A DNA stretch of 64,000 nucleotides from Amycolatopsis nalaikhensis (lineage in GTDB: Bacteria > Actinomycetota > Actinomycetes > Mycobacteriales > Pseudonocardiaceae), in the NCBI RefSeq assembly GCF_030264295.1, contig NZ_CP127173.1:4595501-4659500 (forward strand). Reading direction: 5' to 3'. The notes under the pieces were generated by a model that was not told the origin of the DNA, did no database searches, and saw only the letters and a list, made by a program, of their open reading frames with translations. The position numbers were made by a program, and so were the translations under genes. Positions 1 through 7,104 of the stretch are shown in pieces; within the stretch, counting starts at the first letter, position 1; the number at the start of each line of letters is the position of its first letter.

Positions 1-1
1 G

Positions 2-526
2 CTGGGCCACGGCGCGGGCGGCGGGCTCGGGGCGAAGGACCTGGTGGCGGTGACGCGCGCGGCCCAGGCGGCCGGGGTGCACGTGGCGCTGGTCGAGCAG
101 CCGTACAAGGTGGCGGGCCGTCGCGCGCCGGCCCCGGCGAACCAGCTGGACGCGGCGTGGCTGACGATCGCCGACGACCTCGCGGGCCGGTTCGACGGGC
201 TGCCGTTCGTGTTCGGCGGCCGCTCGTCGGGTGCGCGAGTGGCGTGCCGGACGGCGGCGGCGGGCCAGGCGGTGGCGGTGCTGTGCCTGGCGTTCCCGGA
301 GCACCCGCCGGGCCGTCCGGAGAAGACGCGCCAGCCGGAGCTGGACGCGGTCGAGGTGCCGGTGCTGGTGGTCCAGGGGGAGCGCGACCCGTTCGGGCGA
401 CCCAAGCCGGGGCCGCACCACGAGCTGGTGATCGTCGACGGGGACCACAACCTGGGGAAGGACCTGGAGACCGTCTCGCGGGCGGCGACCGAGTGGCTTT
501 CGCGGGTGCTGCGGCCGCTGGCCTAA
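2..526 (+). CDS. Alpha/beta hydrolase, KANL3/Tex30-like (5' truncated)
   Basis: The reading frame is open from the window edge, so the start lies outside. Visible hydrolase features are an early G-H-G-A-G-G turn (oxyanion-hole type), the nucleophile elbow G-R-S-S-G-A, an acid-containing segment VVQGERDPFG and a late D-G-D-H-N-L that would supply the histidine. This order matches the small dienelactone-hydrolase-like KANL3/Tex30 family, whose substrates are generally unknown. The stop overlaps by two bases the stop of the convergent deacylase gene. Function beyond hydrolase fold is inference. Confidence 0.75.
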   Translation: MGHGAGGGLGAKDLVAVTRAAQAAGVHVALVEQPYKVAGRRAPAPANQLDAAWLTIADDLAGRFDGLPFVFGGRSSGARVACRTAAAGQAVAVLCLAFPEHPPGRPEKTRQPELDAVEVPVLVVQGERDPFGRPKPGPHHELVIVDGDHNLGKDLETVSRAATEWLSRVLRPLA

Positions 527-999
527 GCGGCGATCGGGGCCACCACGGCGCCGGTGAGCCGGATCAGGTCGGCGGGCGCCAGCTCGACCTCCAGCCCGCG
601 CCGCCCGGCCGAGCAGAACACCGTCTCGAACTTCTCCGCGGACGCGTCGATCACCACCGGCAACCGGCTCCGGTGCCCCAGCGGCGAGATCCCGCCCAGG
701 ACGTACCCCGTCGCGCGCTGGGCCGCCGCCGGGTCGGCCATCTTCGCCTTCTTGCCGCCGGACGCCGCCGCCAGGCCCTTCAGGTCCAGCTGGCCGGTGA
801 CCGGGACCACCCCGACCGTCAACCGGCCGTCGACCTCGGCCACCAGCGTCTTGAACACCCTCGCCCGGTCCAGGCCCAGCGCCTCCACGGCCTCCAGGCC
901 GTACGACTCCGCGCGCGGGTCGTGGTCGTACGCGTGCAGCGTGTGCGGCACTTTCTGCTTCGCCAAGACCGCCGTCGCCGGGGTGCCCTTGCCAGCCAT
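523..999 (-). CDS. ybaK: YbaK/EbsC family Cys-tRNA(Pro) deacylase
   Basis: Predicted 158 residues, the normal length for YbaK-type trans-editing proteins that remove cysteine mischarged on tRNA-Pro in the cytoplasm. The run from LEAVEALGLDRARVFKTLV through SGGKKAKMADPAAAQRATGYVLGGISPLG and the ending VELAPADLIRLTGA are hallmark family segments, with the conserved lysine in V-F-K-T. The ATG at 999 begins MAGKGTPAT; the longer open frame upstream runs into the sigR promoter and is probably not translated. Convergent with the hydrolase, divergent from sigR. The family call is firm; actual tRNA specificity is inferred. Confidence 0.88.
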   Translation of the reverse strand: MAGKGTPATAVLAKQKVPHTLHAYDHDPRAESYGLEAVEALGLDRARVFKTLVAEVDGRLTVGVVPVTGQLDLKGLAAASGGKKAKMADPAAAQRATGYVLGGISPLGHRSRLPVVIDASAEKFETVFCSAGRRGLEVELAPADLIRLTGAVVAPIAA

Positions 1000-1012
1000 G
1001 CGGCGAAGTCTA

Positions 1013-1040
1013 GGGAATGCCTTCAGCACCCGATCGGTTG
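1013..1040 (+). promoter_or_regulatory. SigR-type promoter of sigR
   Basis: GGGAAT at 1013-1018 and GTTG at 1037-1040 are separated by exactly 18 bases, matching the known SigR/SigH consensus GGAAT-N18-GTT. It lies 152 bases upstream of the sigR TTG start and points at it, indicating positive autoregulation of the thiol-oxidative stress sigma factor, as known in Streptomyces and mycobacteria. Confidence 0.88.
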
Positions 1041-1192
1041 TACGGGGCGTGACCACAACGCTCGCCACCACACGCTCTCGCAGCCGTCGACGCCCTGAGG
1101 CACCGGCGAACCCCGGCGTGCCCGGCCCCCGCGTAAACTCGGGCCTGCCGTATGCGCGCACGCGCATCGACGCCGAGCGGGAAGGGAACGGT

Positions 1193-1819
1193 TTGCCGAG
1201 CACGCAGAACCCAGCAGCGGCCGATGAGGCGACCGAGGCCGAGCGCGCCGAGCGCTTCGAGCGGGACGCCATGCCGCTGCTCGACCAGCTGTACTCGGCC
1301 GCGATGCGGATGACCCGCAACCCCGCCGATGCCGAGGACCTGGTCCAGGAGACCTACCTGAAGGCGTACGCGGCCTTCGCCTCCTTCAAGGCGGGCACGA
1401 ACCTCAAGGCGTGGATGTACCGCATCCTCACCAACACCTACATCAACGGCTACCGCAAGCGGCAGCGGCAGCCCGTGCAGCAGCCCACCGAGGAGATCAC
1501 CGACTGGCAGATCGCCAAGGCGGAGAGCCACACCTCCAGCGGGCTGCGTTCGGCCGAGGTCGAGGCGATGGACAACCTGCCCGACACCGACGTCAAGGCC
1601 GCCCTGCAGAAGCTGCCCGAGGAGTTCCGGCTGGCCGTCTACCTGGCGGATGTCGAGGGCTTCGCGTACAAGGAGATCGCCGAGATCATGGACACCCCCA
1701 TCGGCACCGTGATGTCCCGCCTGCACCGCGGCCGCGCCCAGCTGCGCGACCTCCTCGCCGACGTCGCCCGTGAACGCGGCTTCATCCGCGGCGCCAAGGA
1801 AGAGGTGGCGGGGCGATGA
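1193..1819 (+). CDS. sigR: ECF sigma factor SigR/SigH (thiol-oxidative stress)
   Basis: This 208-residue group IV sigma factor carries region 2 (MRMTRNPADAEDLVQETYLKAY, then NLKAWMYRILTNTYINGYRK) and region 4 (LPEEFRLAVYLADVEGFAYKEIAEIMDTPIGTVMSRLHRGR), close to mycobacterial SigH and Streptomyces SigR. It directs transcription of thioredoxin and other thiol-repair genes when its anti-sigma factor is oxidised. The TTG start at 1193 is chosen because GGAAGGG precedes it and the homologous N-terminus begins there. However, the frame is open all the way up to the SigR promoter, so a longer N-terminal isoform is possible. The 3' end overlaps rsrA by four bases. Confidence 0.93.
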   Translation: MPSTQNPAAADEATEAERAERFERDAMPLLDQLYSAAMRMTRNPADAEDLVQETYLKAYAAFASFKAGTNLKAWMYRILTNTYINGYRKRQRQPVQQPTEEITDWQIAKAESHTSSGLRSAEVEAMDNLPDTDVKAALQKLPEEFRLAVYLADVEGFAYKEIAEIMDTPIGTVMSRLHRGRAQLRDLLADVARERGFIRGAKEEVAGR

Positions 1820-2136
1820 ACGACATGTGCGAGGGCGCGTCCGACAAGGTCCGGTGCGAAGAGGCGCTCGCCGACATCTACCTGCTCCTCGACCGCGAGT
1901 GCAGCCCCGAGCGGGACGCCGCGCTGCGCGCCCACATCGAGGACTGCCCGCCGTGCCTCGAGGAGTACGGCATCGACGAGCACATCAAGCAGCTGCTGGC
2001 CCGCAAGTGCGGCGGTGACCACGCCCCGGCGGAGCTGAAGAGCAGGCTGCGCGCGTCGATCCGCCAGACCGTCGCCAGCCGCGGCGGTGTCACGGTCGAA
2101 CGCACCGAGATCACCCTCGAGCAGCGCTCCGAGTAG
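1816..2136 (+). CDS. rsrA: Redox-sensing zinc anti-sigma factor RsrA
   Basis: The 106-residue protein has the ZAS signature H-x3-C-x2-C (H40, C44, C47) plus an upstream C14, the set that coordinates zinc and forms the disulfide switch in RsrA/RshA. Reduced protein holds SigR; oxidation with disulfide formation releases it. Further cysteines are at 5, 29 and 65. The ATG lies within ATGA overlapping the sigR stop, so the pair is translationally coupled and should be made in equal amounts. The gene is followed directly by a strong hairpin terminator. Confidence 0.93.
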   Translation: MNDMCEGASDKVRCEEALADIYLLLDRECSPERDAALRAHIEDCPPCLEEYGIDEHIKQLLARKCGGDHAPAELKSRLRASIRQTVASRGGVTVERTEITLEQRSE

Positions 2137-2150
2137 CGCCCGAGCACGAC

Positions 2151-2182
2151 GAAGGCCCCCGCACCTCGGTGTGGGGGCCTTC
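2151..2182 (+). terminator. Hairpin terminator after sigR-rsrA
   Basis: A 14-base stem (GAAGGCCCCCGCAC against GTGTGGGGGCCTTC, one G-T wobble) closes a CTCG loop 15 bases after the rsrA stop. It sits between convergent rsrA and bL37 and can serve both. Confidence 0.8.
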
Positions 2183-2196
2183 GGCATGCCGAACGC

Positions 2197-2271
2197 TCAG
2201 GCGTTGGGCTTCTTGCCGTGGTTCGCGCCGTTCTTCTTCCGGTCGCGACGCTTGCGGGCGCGCTTCGACAT
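2197..2271 (-). CDS. 50S ribosomal protein bL37 (24 residues)
   Basis: Translation of the minus strand from ATG at 2271 to TGA at 2197 gives MSKRARKRRDRKKNGANHGK followed by KPNA, 24 residues, almost entirely basic. This matches the actinobacterial bL37 protein found in mycobacterial 50S structures, which begins similarly and ends N-H-G-K-R-P-N-A. GAGGAG precedes the start at proper spacing. It is too short for routine gene callers. The neighbourhood (next to pdtaS and sigR/rsrA) is consistent with a conserved actinobacterial position. Confidence 0.88.
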   Translation of the reverse strand: MSKRARKRRDRKKNGANHGKKPNA

Positions 2272-2345
2272 GTTCACTCCTCGTCGGCGAAGCTGGTCAA
2301 CCTCTCAAGTGTGTCATGACGTCCCGTTCTGGTTGGATGGGGTGC

Positions 2346-3866
2346 GTGTCCACGCTCGCCGAACTGCTCGCCGACAACACCGGCCTGCCCGGGGAAGCGG
2401 CCGACCACCTGCAGACCGTCGTCGCCGAGTGGCAGCTGCTGGCCGACCTGTCCTTCGCGGACTTCCTGCTCTGGGTCCCGGTGAGCGAGGAACTGCAGCC
2501 CGACGGCGGTGACTTCGTCTGCGTCGCGCACGCGCGGCCGACGACGGCGCCCACCGCGCACCCCGAGGACGTCGTCGGCACCCGGTTCACCGTGCAGGAG
2601 CACCCGCAGCTGGCGAAGGCCATGCGCGAGGTGCGGATCTGCCGCGAGGAGGACCCGCACTGGTACCGCGACCTGCCGATGCGCCGCGAGGCGATCCCGG
2701 TGCGGTTCCACGACGAGGTCATCGCCGTGCTGAGTCGCGAGACGAACCTGGCCGCGCCGCGCGTGCCTTCGCCGTTGGAGATCGCGTACCTGGGCAGCGC
2801 CGGCGACCTCTGCCAGATGATCGTCGACGGGACGTTCCCGCCGAACGGCACGAACGCGACGGACACGCACACGTCACCGCGGGTCGGGGACGGCCTGATC
2901 CGGCTCGACTCGAGCGGCACGGTGGTGTTCGCCAGCCCGAACGGCCTGTCCGCCTACCACCGGATGGGGCACGAGTCCGACCTGGTCGGGACGCGCCTGG
3001 CGCCGCTGACGCGCTCGCTGATCCGCGATCCGTTCGACGCGACCGAGGTGTCCCACCGGATCATCGAAGCCCTCGACGGGAAGCCGTCGAGCCGCACGGA
3101 GGCCGACTCCCGGCGCGGCGCGGTTGTGCTGTTCCGAGCGTTGCCGCTGCGGCCGGCCGGGCAGGCGGCGGGCGCGTTGGTGCTGGTCCGCGACGTCACC
3201 GAGGTCAAGCGGCGCGACCGCGCGCTGCTGTCGAAGGACGCGACGATCCGTGAGATCCACCACCGGGTGAAGAACAACCTGCAGACGGTGGCGGCGCTGC
3301 TGCGCCTGCAGTCCCGCCGGACGACGTCGGAGGAGGCGCGGCTCGCGCTGGCCGAGTCGGTCCGCCGGGTGACGTCGATCGCGCTGGTGCACGAGGCACT
3401 GTCCATCTCGGTGGACGAGCGCGTCGACCTCGACAAGCTGCTCGACAACGTGCTGCCGATGGTCGGCGAGGTCGCCACGGCGGAGTCGCAGGTCGGGCTG
3501 AAGCGCACGGGCTCGTTCGGGGTGGTGGTCGCGGAGATCGCGACGCCGCTGGTGATGGTGCTGGCCGAGCTGGTGCAGAACGCCATCGAGCACGCGTTCC
3601 CGGCGGGCCGGTCGGGCAAGGTCGAGCTGATCGTGGAGCGTTCGGCGCGCTGGCTGGACGTCGTGATCCGCGACAACGGGCGTGGCTTGCCGTCGGGGTT
3701 CTCGCTGGAGCGCTCGGACGGGCTGGGGCTGCAGATCGTGCGGACGCTGGTGGAGTCCGAGCTGCGCGGGTCGCTGTCGCTGCGGAAGGTGCGGGTCGAG
3801 GAGTCGTCGACCCGGGTGACGGGCACGGAAGCCGCGCTGCGGATCCCGCTCTCGCGCCGCCTCTGA
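2346..3866 (+). CDS. pdtaS: Sensor histidine kinase PdtaS
   Basis: A 506-residue soluble histidine kinase of the HisKA_2 type. The N-terminus STLAELLAD..GEAADHLQTVVAEWQLLADLSFADFLLWV matches the PdtaS GAF domain, followed by a PAS domain (about 175-290), the phospho-acceptor region REIHHRVKNNLQTVAALLRLQ and an HATPase with N-A-I-E-H and DNGRGLP/GLGLQIV boxes. In mycobacteria PdtaS phosphorylates the ANTAR RNA-binding regulator PdtaR; no pdtaR is in this window. GTG at 2346 is preferred because GGATGGGG precedes it and the homologue starts there; an in-frame ATG exists at 2316. No membrane segments are seen. Confidence 0.9.
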   Translation: MSTLAELLADNTGLPGEAADHLQTVVAEWQLLADLSFADFLLWVPVSEELQPDGGDFVCVAHARPTTAPTAHPEDVVGTRFTVQEHPQLAKAMREVRICREEDPHWYRDLPMRREAIPVRFHDEVIAVLSRETNLAAPRVPSPLEIAYLGSAGDLCQMIVDGTFPPNGTNATDTHTSPRVGDGLIRLDSSGTVVFASPNGLSAYHRMGHESDLVGTRLAPLTRSLIRDPFDATEVSHRIIEALDGKPSSRTEADSRRGAVVLFRALPLRPAGQAAGALVLVRDVTEVKRRDRALLSKDATIREIHHRVKNNLQTVAALLRLQSRRTTSEEARLALAESVRRVTSIALVHEALSISVDERVDLDKLLDNVLPMVGEVATAESQVGLKRTGSFGVVVAEIATPLVMVLAELVQNAIEHAFPAGRSGKVELIVERSARWLDVVIRDNGRGLPSGFSLERSDGLGLQIVRTLVESELRGSLSLRKVRVEESSTRVTGTEAALRIPLSRRL

Positions 3867-3879
3867 CAGGTCCGGACCC

Positions 3880-3968
3880 AAGCGCCCCAAGGTGGCCTTC
3901 GGTGCGTCAGACGCAACGAAGGCCGCCTTGGGTGCGTCAGACGCAACCAAGGCCACATTGGGGCGCTT
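3880..3968. repeat. Composite palindromic intergenic repeat, copy A1
   Basis: An 89-base element after pdtaS. Its outer arms, AAGCGCCCCAAGGTGGCCTT and AAGGCCACATTGGGGCGCTT, are a 20-base inverted repeat with one mismatch. Inside are two copies of GTGCGTCAGACGCAAC, each built on the small palindrome GCGTCAGACGC, flanking AAGGCCGCCTTGG. A near-identical element lies at 18654-18740. The position suits transcription termination or mRNA 3'-end protection, but the nested layout is more elaborate than a plain terminator. Confidence 0.85.
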
Positions 3969-4102
3969 GAGGCGCGGTGGGTTCGGGCCGCTCGCCGCGC
4001 ATCCCTCTTTCGAGGCGGCACCAGGGCTCCGCGTTTCGCGGTGATCATCGCCGGGCATATCCGCTTCGGCGAACGTGCAGCGCGGGAGGAAGACACGATG
4101 AA

Positions 4103-4133
4103 GGCCCGGCACCTGGTGCAGAGGTGCCGGGCC
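4103..4133. terminator. Perfect 12-bp hairpin between pdtaS and whiB1
   Basis: GGCCCGGCACCT and AGGTGCCGGGCC form a perfect 12-bp stem around a 7-base loop in the 446-base gap between convergent pdtaS and whiB1. Actinobacterial terminators often lack a T-run, so this could terminate either gene. Confidence 0.65.
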
Positions 4134-4219
4134 GTTCAGCGCTTCGCGGTAGGACTTGACGTCCTGCGTGAGGGTTCACCGCACCCGTTGCCAGGTGGTT
4201 TCGCCTCGCTTGTTAAGCT

Positions 4220-4292
4220 CGAACCGGGTAGGTATCGCCCCAGACGGCGTGGGCACAGCAGTACCCGCCGGGAGAATTTCCTGTGCGGTTCG
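4220..4292. other. Possible structured RNA next to the 3' end of whiB1
   Basis: Three nested helices can be drawn: CGAACC (4220-4225) with GGTTCG (4287-4292), GGGTA (4226-4230) with TACCC (4262-4266), and CGCC (4236-4239) with GGCG (4246-4249). No open reading frame explains the stretch 4134-4312. It may be the whiB1 3' untranslated region or an independent small RNA. No known RNA family was recognised; helices of this length can also arise by chance in GC-rich DNA. Confidence 0.3.
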
Positions 4293-4312
4293 GGTGGGGC
4301 AAGCAGTAAAAC

Positions 4313-4567
4313 TCAGGCGTTGGTACGCGTGCCGATGTGCGTACGGCGGCGCTTGAGCGCGCGTCGCTCGTCTTCGCTCATGCCGCCCCACACGCCGGCG
4401 TCCTGCCCGCTGGCCAGAGCCCAGGCCAAGCAGTCGGAAGCGACGGTGCAGCGGTGGCACACGGCCTTCGCCTGCGCTACCTGCGACAGAGCAGGACCGC
4501 TGGTTCCCACGGGGAAGAACAGCTCGGGGTCCTCGTCTCGGCAGGCCGCGTCGTGGCGCCAGTCCAT
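4313..4567 (-). CDS. whiB1: WhiB1, iron-sulfur transcriptional regulator
   Basis: The 84-residue product has cysteines at 9, 37, 40 and 46 (C-x27-C-x2-C-x5-C), which ligate the 4Fe-4S cluster, then GVWGG at 58-62 and a basic C-terminal DNA-binding tail ERRALKRRRTH. Length and cysteine positions equal those of mycobacterial WhiB1, an essential nitric-oxide-sensitive regulator that binds the housekeeping sigma factor. ATG at 4567 is chosen because AAGGAG lies nine bases upstream; an ATG six codons earlier is less likely. A CRP-like site lies about 80 bases upstream. Confidence 0.94.
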   Translation of the reverse strand: MDWRHDAACRDEDPELFFPVGTSGPALSQVAQAKAVCHRCTVASDCLAWALASGQDAGVWGGMSEDERRALKRRRTHIGTRTNA

Positions 4568-4640
4568 GTTCGTGAGCTCCTTCATACGGCGCGGCAGGGC
4601 CGCGCCACAGTCGTCAATGGCGGTCGTGTTCTCGGGTGCT

Positions 4641-4656
4641 TGTGAATGCTTTCACG
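4641..4656 (-). promoter_or_regulatory. CRP/Cmr-like operator upstream of whiB1
   Basis: TGTGA-N6-TCACG is one base from the symmetrical consensus TGTGA-N6-TCACA of CRP-family regulators. Its centre is about 81 bases before the whiB1 start codon. In Mycobacterium tuberculosis whiB1 is known to be controlled by cAMP-CRP, so this is probably the equivalent site. Binding is inferred. Confidence 0.65.
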
Positions 4657-4841
4657 AAGCACCGCTTTCGACAAGGGTTTCCGGAAGATCGGTGAGTCAG
4701 GTCACCCGGGCGAGCGACGCCTCTGACCTGCGGTTTCTCTCCGAAACGACCCTCCGAAGGGAAGGCTGATGCGCTGAGTGGAGCTTCTGCGTCGACGAAC
4801 GGCAGATTGCACTTTGCCGCAGGCGATCAGGGGTCCCGTCG

Positions 4842-5825
4842 TCACACGATTACCGTGAGTGCATTCGGGACACTGAAAAACTCCACACGCGTCCGCTGGC
4901 CGACGAGGTCGCCGTCCACCTGGAAGTTTACCGGTTCAGCTGCGTCGATGCGGATCATCGGCAGGTCGTCGTGACGAACGAGACGTCGGCCGCGCTGGTT
5001 GCTCTTCGTAGCCAAAGCGTGGCGTACATGCTTGAACACGGTGGGCAACCCCAGACCGTTCAGCGCGAACAAGCCCAGTCCCGTCTCGAACGAGCAACCC
5101 GGGTTGAGGTGGACCGCGCGCTCGCCCAGGTAGCTCCACGGATCCGTGTTCGACACGAAAGCGGTCAGCGCCTCGGCGGGTTCCTCGCCCGGGACGCGGA
5201 TCGTCAGGGCCGGGCGGCCCAGTGGCGGCCGGAAGTAGGAGCGGACAGCGGCTCGCAGGTAGAGGCCCGCGGTCGTCTGCTTGCCGCGGCGCTTCGCCAC
5301 GCGGCCGACGACGTCGGCGTCCCAGCCGAGGCCGGCGTTGAAGGTGAACCAGTGGCCGTCGGCCAGGCCGAGCCCGACCCGGCGCGAGCGGTCGTTCTCC
5401 AGCGCGTGGAGCAGCTGGTGGGTGGCCTCGACGGGGTCGTGGGAGATGCCGAGGGCGCGCGCGAACACGTTGGCCGAACCGCCGGGCACGACGCCGAGCG
5501 CGGGGACCGGCCCGACCTGTGCCGGATCGCCTCCACCTCTGGGGATCCGGGTGGCGGAGCCCCCGGCCCGCGGCGGAGCCGCGGATGTCACCGCGTCGGC
5601 CAGCAGGCCGTTGACGACCTCGTTGACCGTGCCGTCGCCGCCGTGGGCCACGACGAGGTCGATCCCGTCCCGCGCCGCCGAGCGCGCGACGGCCATCGCG
5701 TGGCCGCGGTAGTCCGTTTCGACCACGTCGAGCTTGACCTGGCTGGCGAGCGCGTGCGCCAGGACGTCCCGGCCACCGGCGGTGGTCGAGGTGGCCTGGG
5801 GGTTCACGACGAGGATTGCGCGCAC
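4842..5825 (-). CDS. Diacylglycerol/lipid kinase family protein
   Basis: About 327 residues starting with a GTG at 5825 (RAILVVNPQATSTTAGGR), the usual beginning of DAGK-catalytic-domain proteins. The nucleotide-binding motif G-G-D-G-T-V-N-E is at 62-69 and a second glycine-rich box PGGSANVFAR follows; a C-terminal beta-sandwich carries VDGD. These soluble enzymes phosphorylate diacylglycerol, sphingoid bases or similar lipids; the substrate here is unknown. An extra low-complexity insert (AAPPRAGGSATRIPRGGGDPAQ) sits between the two glycine boxes. The longer frame upstream to 6002 looks non-coding. Confidence 0.85.
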   Translation of the reverse strand: MRAILVVNPQATSTTAGGRDVLAHALASQVKLDVVETDYRGHAMAVARSAARDGIDLVVAHGGDGTVNEVVNGLLADAVTSAAPPRAGGSATRIPRGGGDPAQVGPVPALGVVPGGSANVFARALGISHDPVEATHQLLHALENDRSRRVGLGLADGHWFTFNAGLGWDADVVGRVAKRRGKQTTAGLYLRAAVRSYFRPPLGRPALTIRVPGEEPAEALTAFVSNTDPWSYLGERAVHLNPGCSFETGLGLFALNGLGLPTVFKHVRHALATKSNQRGRRLVRHDDLPMIRIDAAEPVNFQVDGDLVGQRTRVEFFSVPNALTVIV

Positions 5826-6136
5826 CACCGCAGGGTAGGTGACTTCCGGCGGCCCGAGAACCTTCCGGCGGCCCATGGTGACGGGCGCAACCCTGGAAAA
5901 CCGCATCTCCGAGACCCTGTGCCGGGCGGCCCTCCTTCGCGTGCGAGTGTCCGCTCGTCGTGACGAGTGCACCCGGGCCGACCGCCCGCTCATCGACGAC
6001 ACTTGGATTTTCGACGCCGGGGCGGTCCCGCGAAAACGGCCGACCGGGTGGCATACGATCGAATCAGCTCACGCACGGTGACCCGCCCTGGTGGAGTCCA
6101 CTGTGCTCCCGCAAAGGACCCCGGAAGGCCGTCGCA
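5826..6136. other. Divergent intergenic region
   Basis: Some 311 bases between the lipid kinase (minus) and the membrane protein (plus). It must hold both promoters. TACGAT at 6054-6059 is a candidate -10 for the plus gene but no good -35 was found. CTTCCGGCGGCCC occurs twice near 5842-5876. No gene or further structure is seen. Confidence 0.4.
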
Positions 6137-6607
6137 GTGAAGCTCTCGCCCGCTCCCCGTGAGGTCCGGCTGGCCGGCGCGGTCACCGCGGTGCCGTCGC
6201 TCGCCCTGCTGGTGTTCGGGGTGGTCGTGCTGGTGAAGGGGCTGGGCTCGCCCGCGCAGCCGGGCAACAACGTCTTCGTCGAGTCGGGCACGTTCATCGT
6301 CGTGGCGCTGGCGTTCCTGGCCGCGTCGGCCGGGCTCGTCCTGGGCCAGACGTGGGCGCGCTCGCCGGGCGTGGTGATCGCGCTGATCGTGATCGGGCTC
6401 GGCTGGTACCTGCTCGGGCCGTCGGGCGAGCCGGCGTTCGGGGTGCCGGTCGCGCTGTTCGGGATCGCCGCGCTGGTGCTGCTGTTCCGCCGCCCGTCCC
6501 GCGCCTGGGCGCTGGGCCTGCGCGAGGGCGAAACCGAGACGGAGGCGGCCGAACGCGGCGGCCTCGCGGGCCGCCGCGCCGAGCGCGAGGGTCACGAAGA
6601 GGACTGA
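6137..6607 (+). CDS. Small integral membrane protein
   Basis: A 156-residue protein with four predicted hydrophobic helices (VTAVPSLALLVFGVVVLVKGL, TFIVVALAFLAASAGLVLG, VVIALIVIGLGWYLLG, VPVALFGIAALVLLF) and a charged C-terminal tail ending in EREGHEED. GTG at 6137 follows GGAAGG. No catalytic motif is visible and no function can be assigned. The position, next to a lipid kinase and near whiB1, resembles an uncharacterised membrane gene in the mycobacterial locus. Confidence 0.8.
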   Translation: MKLSPAPREVRLAGAVTAVPSLALLVFGVVVLVKGLGSPAQPGNNVFVESGTFIVVALAFLAASAGLVLGQTWARSPGVVIALIVIGLGWYLLGPSGEPAFGVPVALFGIAALVLLFRRPSRAWALGLREGETETEAAERGGLAGRRAEREGHEED

Positions 6608-6620
6608 GCCGCAAGGTGAG

Positions 6621-7103
6621 TCAGGCCTGGGCGGCCAGCGCTCGCAGCGGGGCGTCAGTGAGGCGGTTGACCGTCCACTCGTCCATCGGGACCGCGCCGA
6701 GGGCCTTGTAGAACTCCGTCGCCGGGTTCCAGTCCAGCACCGACCACTCCAGCCGCGCGTAGCCGTTCTCGACGCACTCCGCCGCCAGTGCCGCCAGCAG
6801 GGCCTTGCCGAGGCCCGAACCGCGGTGCTCCGGCAGCACGAACAGGTCCTCCAGGTAGATCCCGTGCACGCCGCGCCAGGTCGAGAAGTTGAGGAACCAC
6901 ACGGCGAAGCCGACGATCTCACCGTCCACTTCGGCCACGTGCCCGAACAGCTTGGGCGCGTCGCCGAACAACGCCGTGTGCAGCTGCTCCACCGTCAGGT
7001 GGCACTCGTCGGGCGCGCGCTCGAACTCCGCCAGCGCGTACGCCAGGCCGACCGCGGCCTCGACGTCGTCGGGCCGGATGCGGCGGATGCGGTCGTCGGG
7101 CAC
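6621..7103 (-). CDS. GNAT family N-acetyltransferase
   Basis: A 160-residue single-domain GNAT protein. The acetyl-CoA loop is in LEDLFVLPEHRGSGLGKALLAAL (Q/R-x-x-G-x-G/A type, here R-G-S-G-L-G), followed by ENGYARLEWSVLDWNPATEFYKALGA, typical of diamine or spermidine-type acetyltransferases. Its GTG start lies one base after the stop of the phosphatase gene, so both are read from one message. The substrate is unknown; polyamine or amine acetylation is a guess from the family. Confidence 0.85.
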   Translation of the reverse strand: MPDDRIRRIRPDDVEAAVGLAYALAEFERAPDECHLTVEQLHTALFGDAPKLFGHVAEVDGEIVGFAVWFLNFSTWRGVHGIYLEDLFVLPEHRGSGLGKALLAALAAECVENGYARLEWSVLDWNPATEFYKALGAVPMDEWTVNRLTDAPLRALAAQA

Positions 7104-7104
7104 G

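Noticed and set aside
4041..4769. 242-codon plus-strand open frame
   Set aside because: It runs antisense through whiB1 and has no family-like segments; the whiB1 cysteine pattern is decisive for the minus strand.
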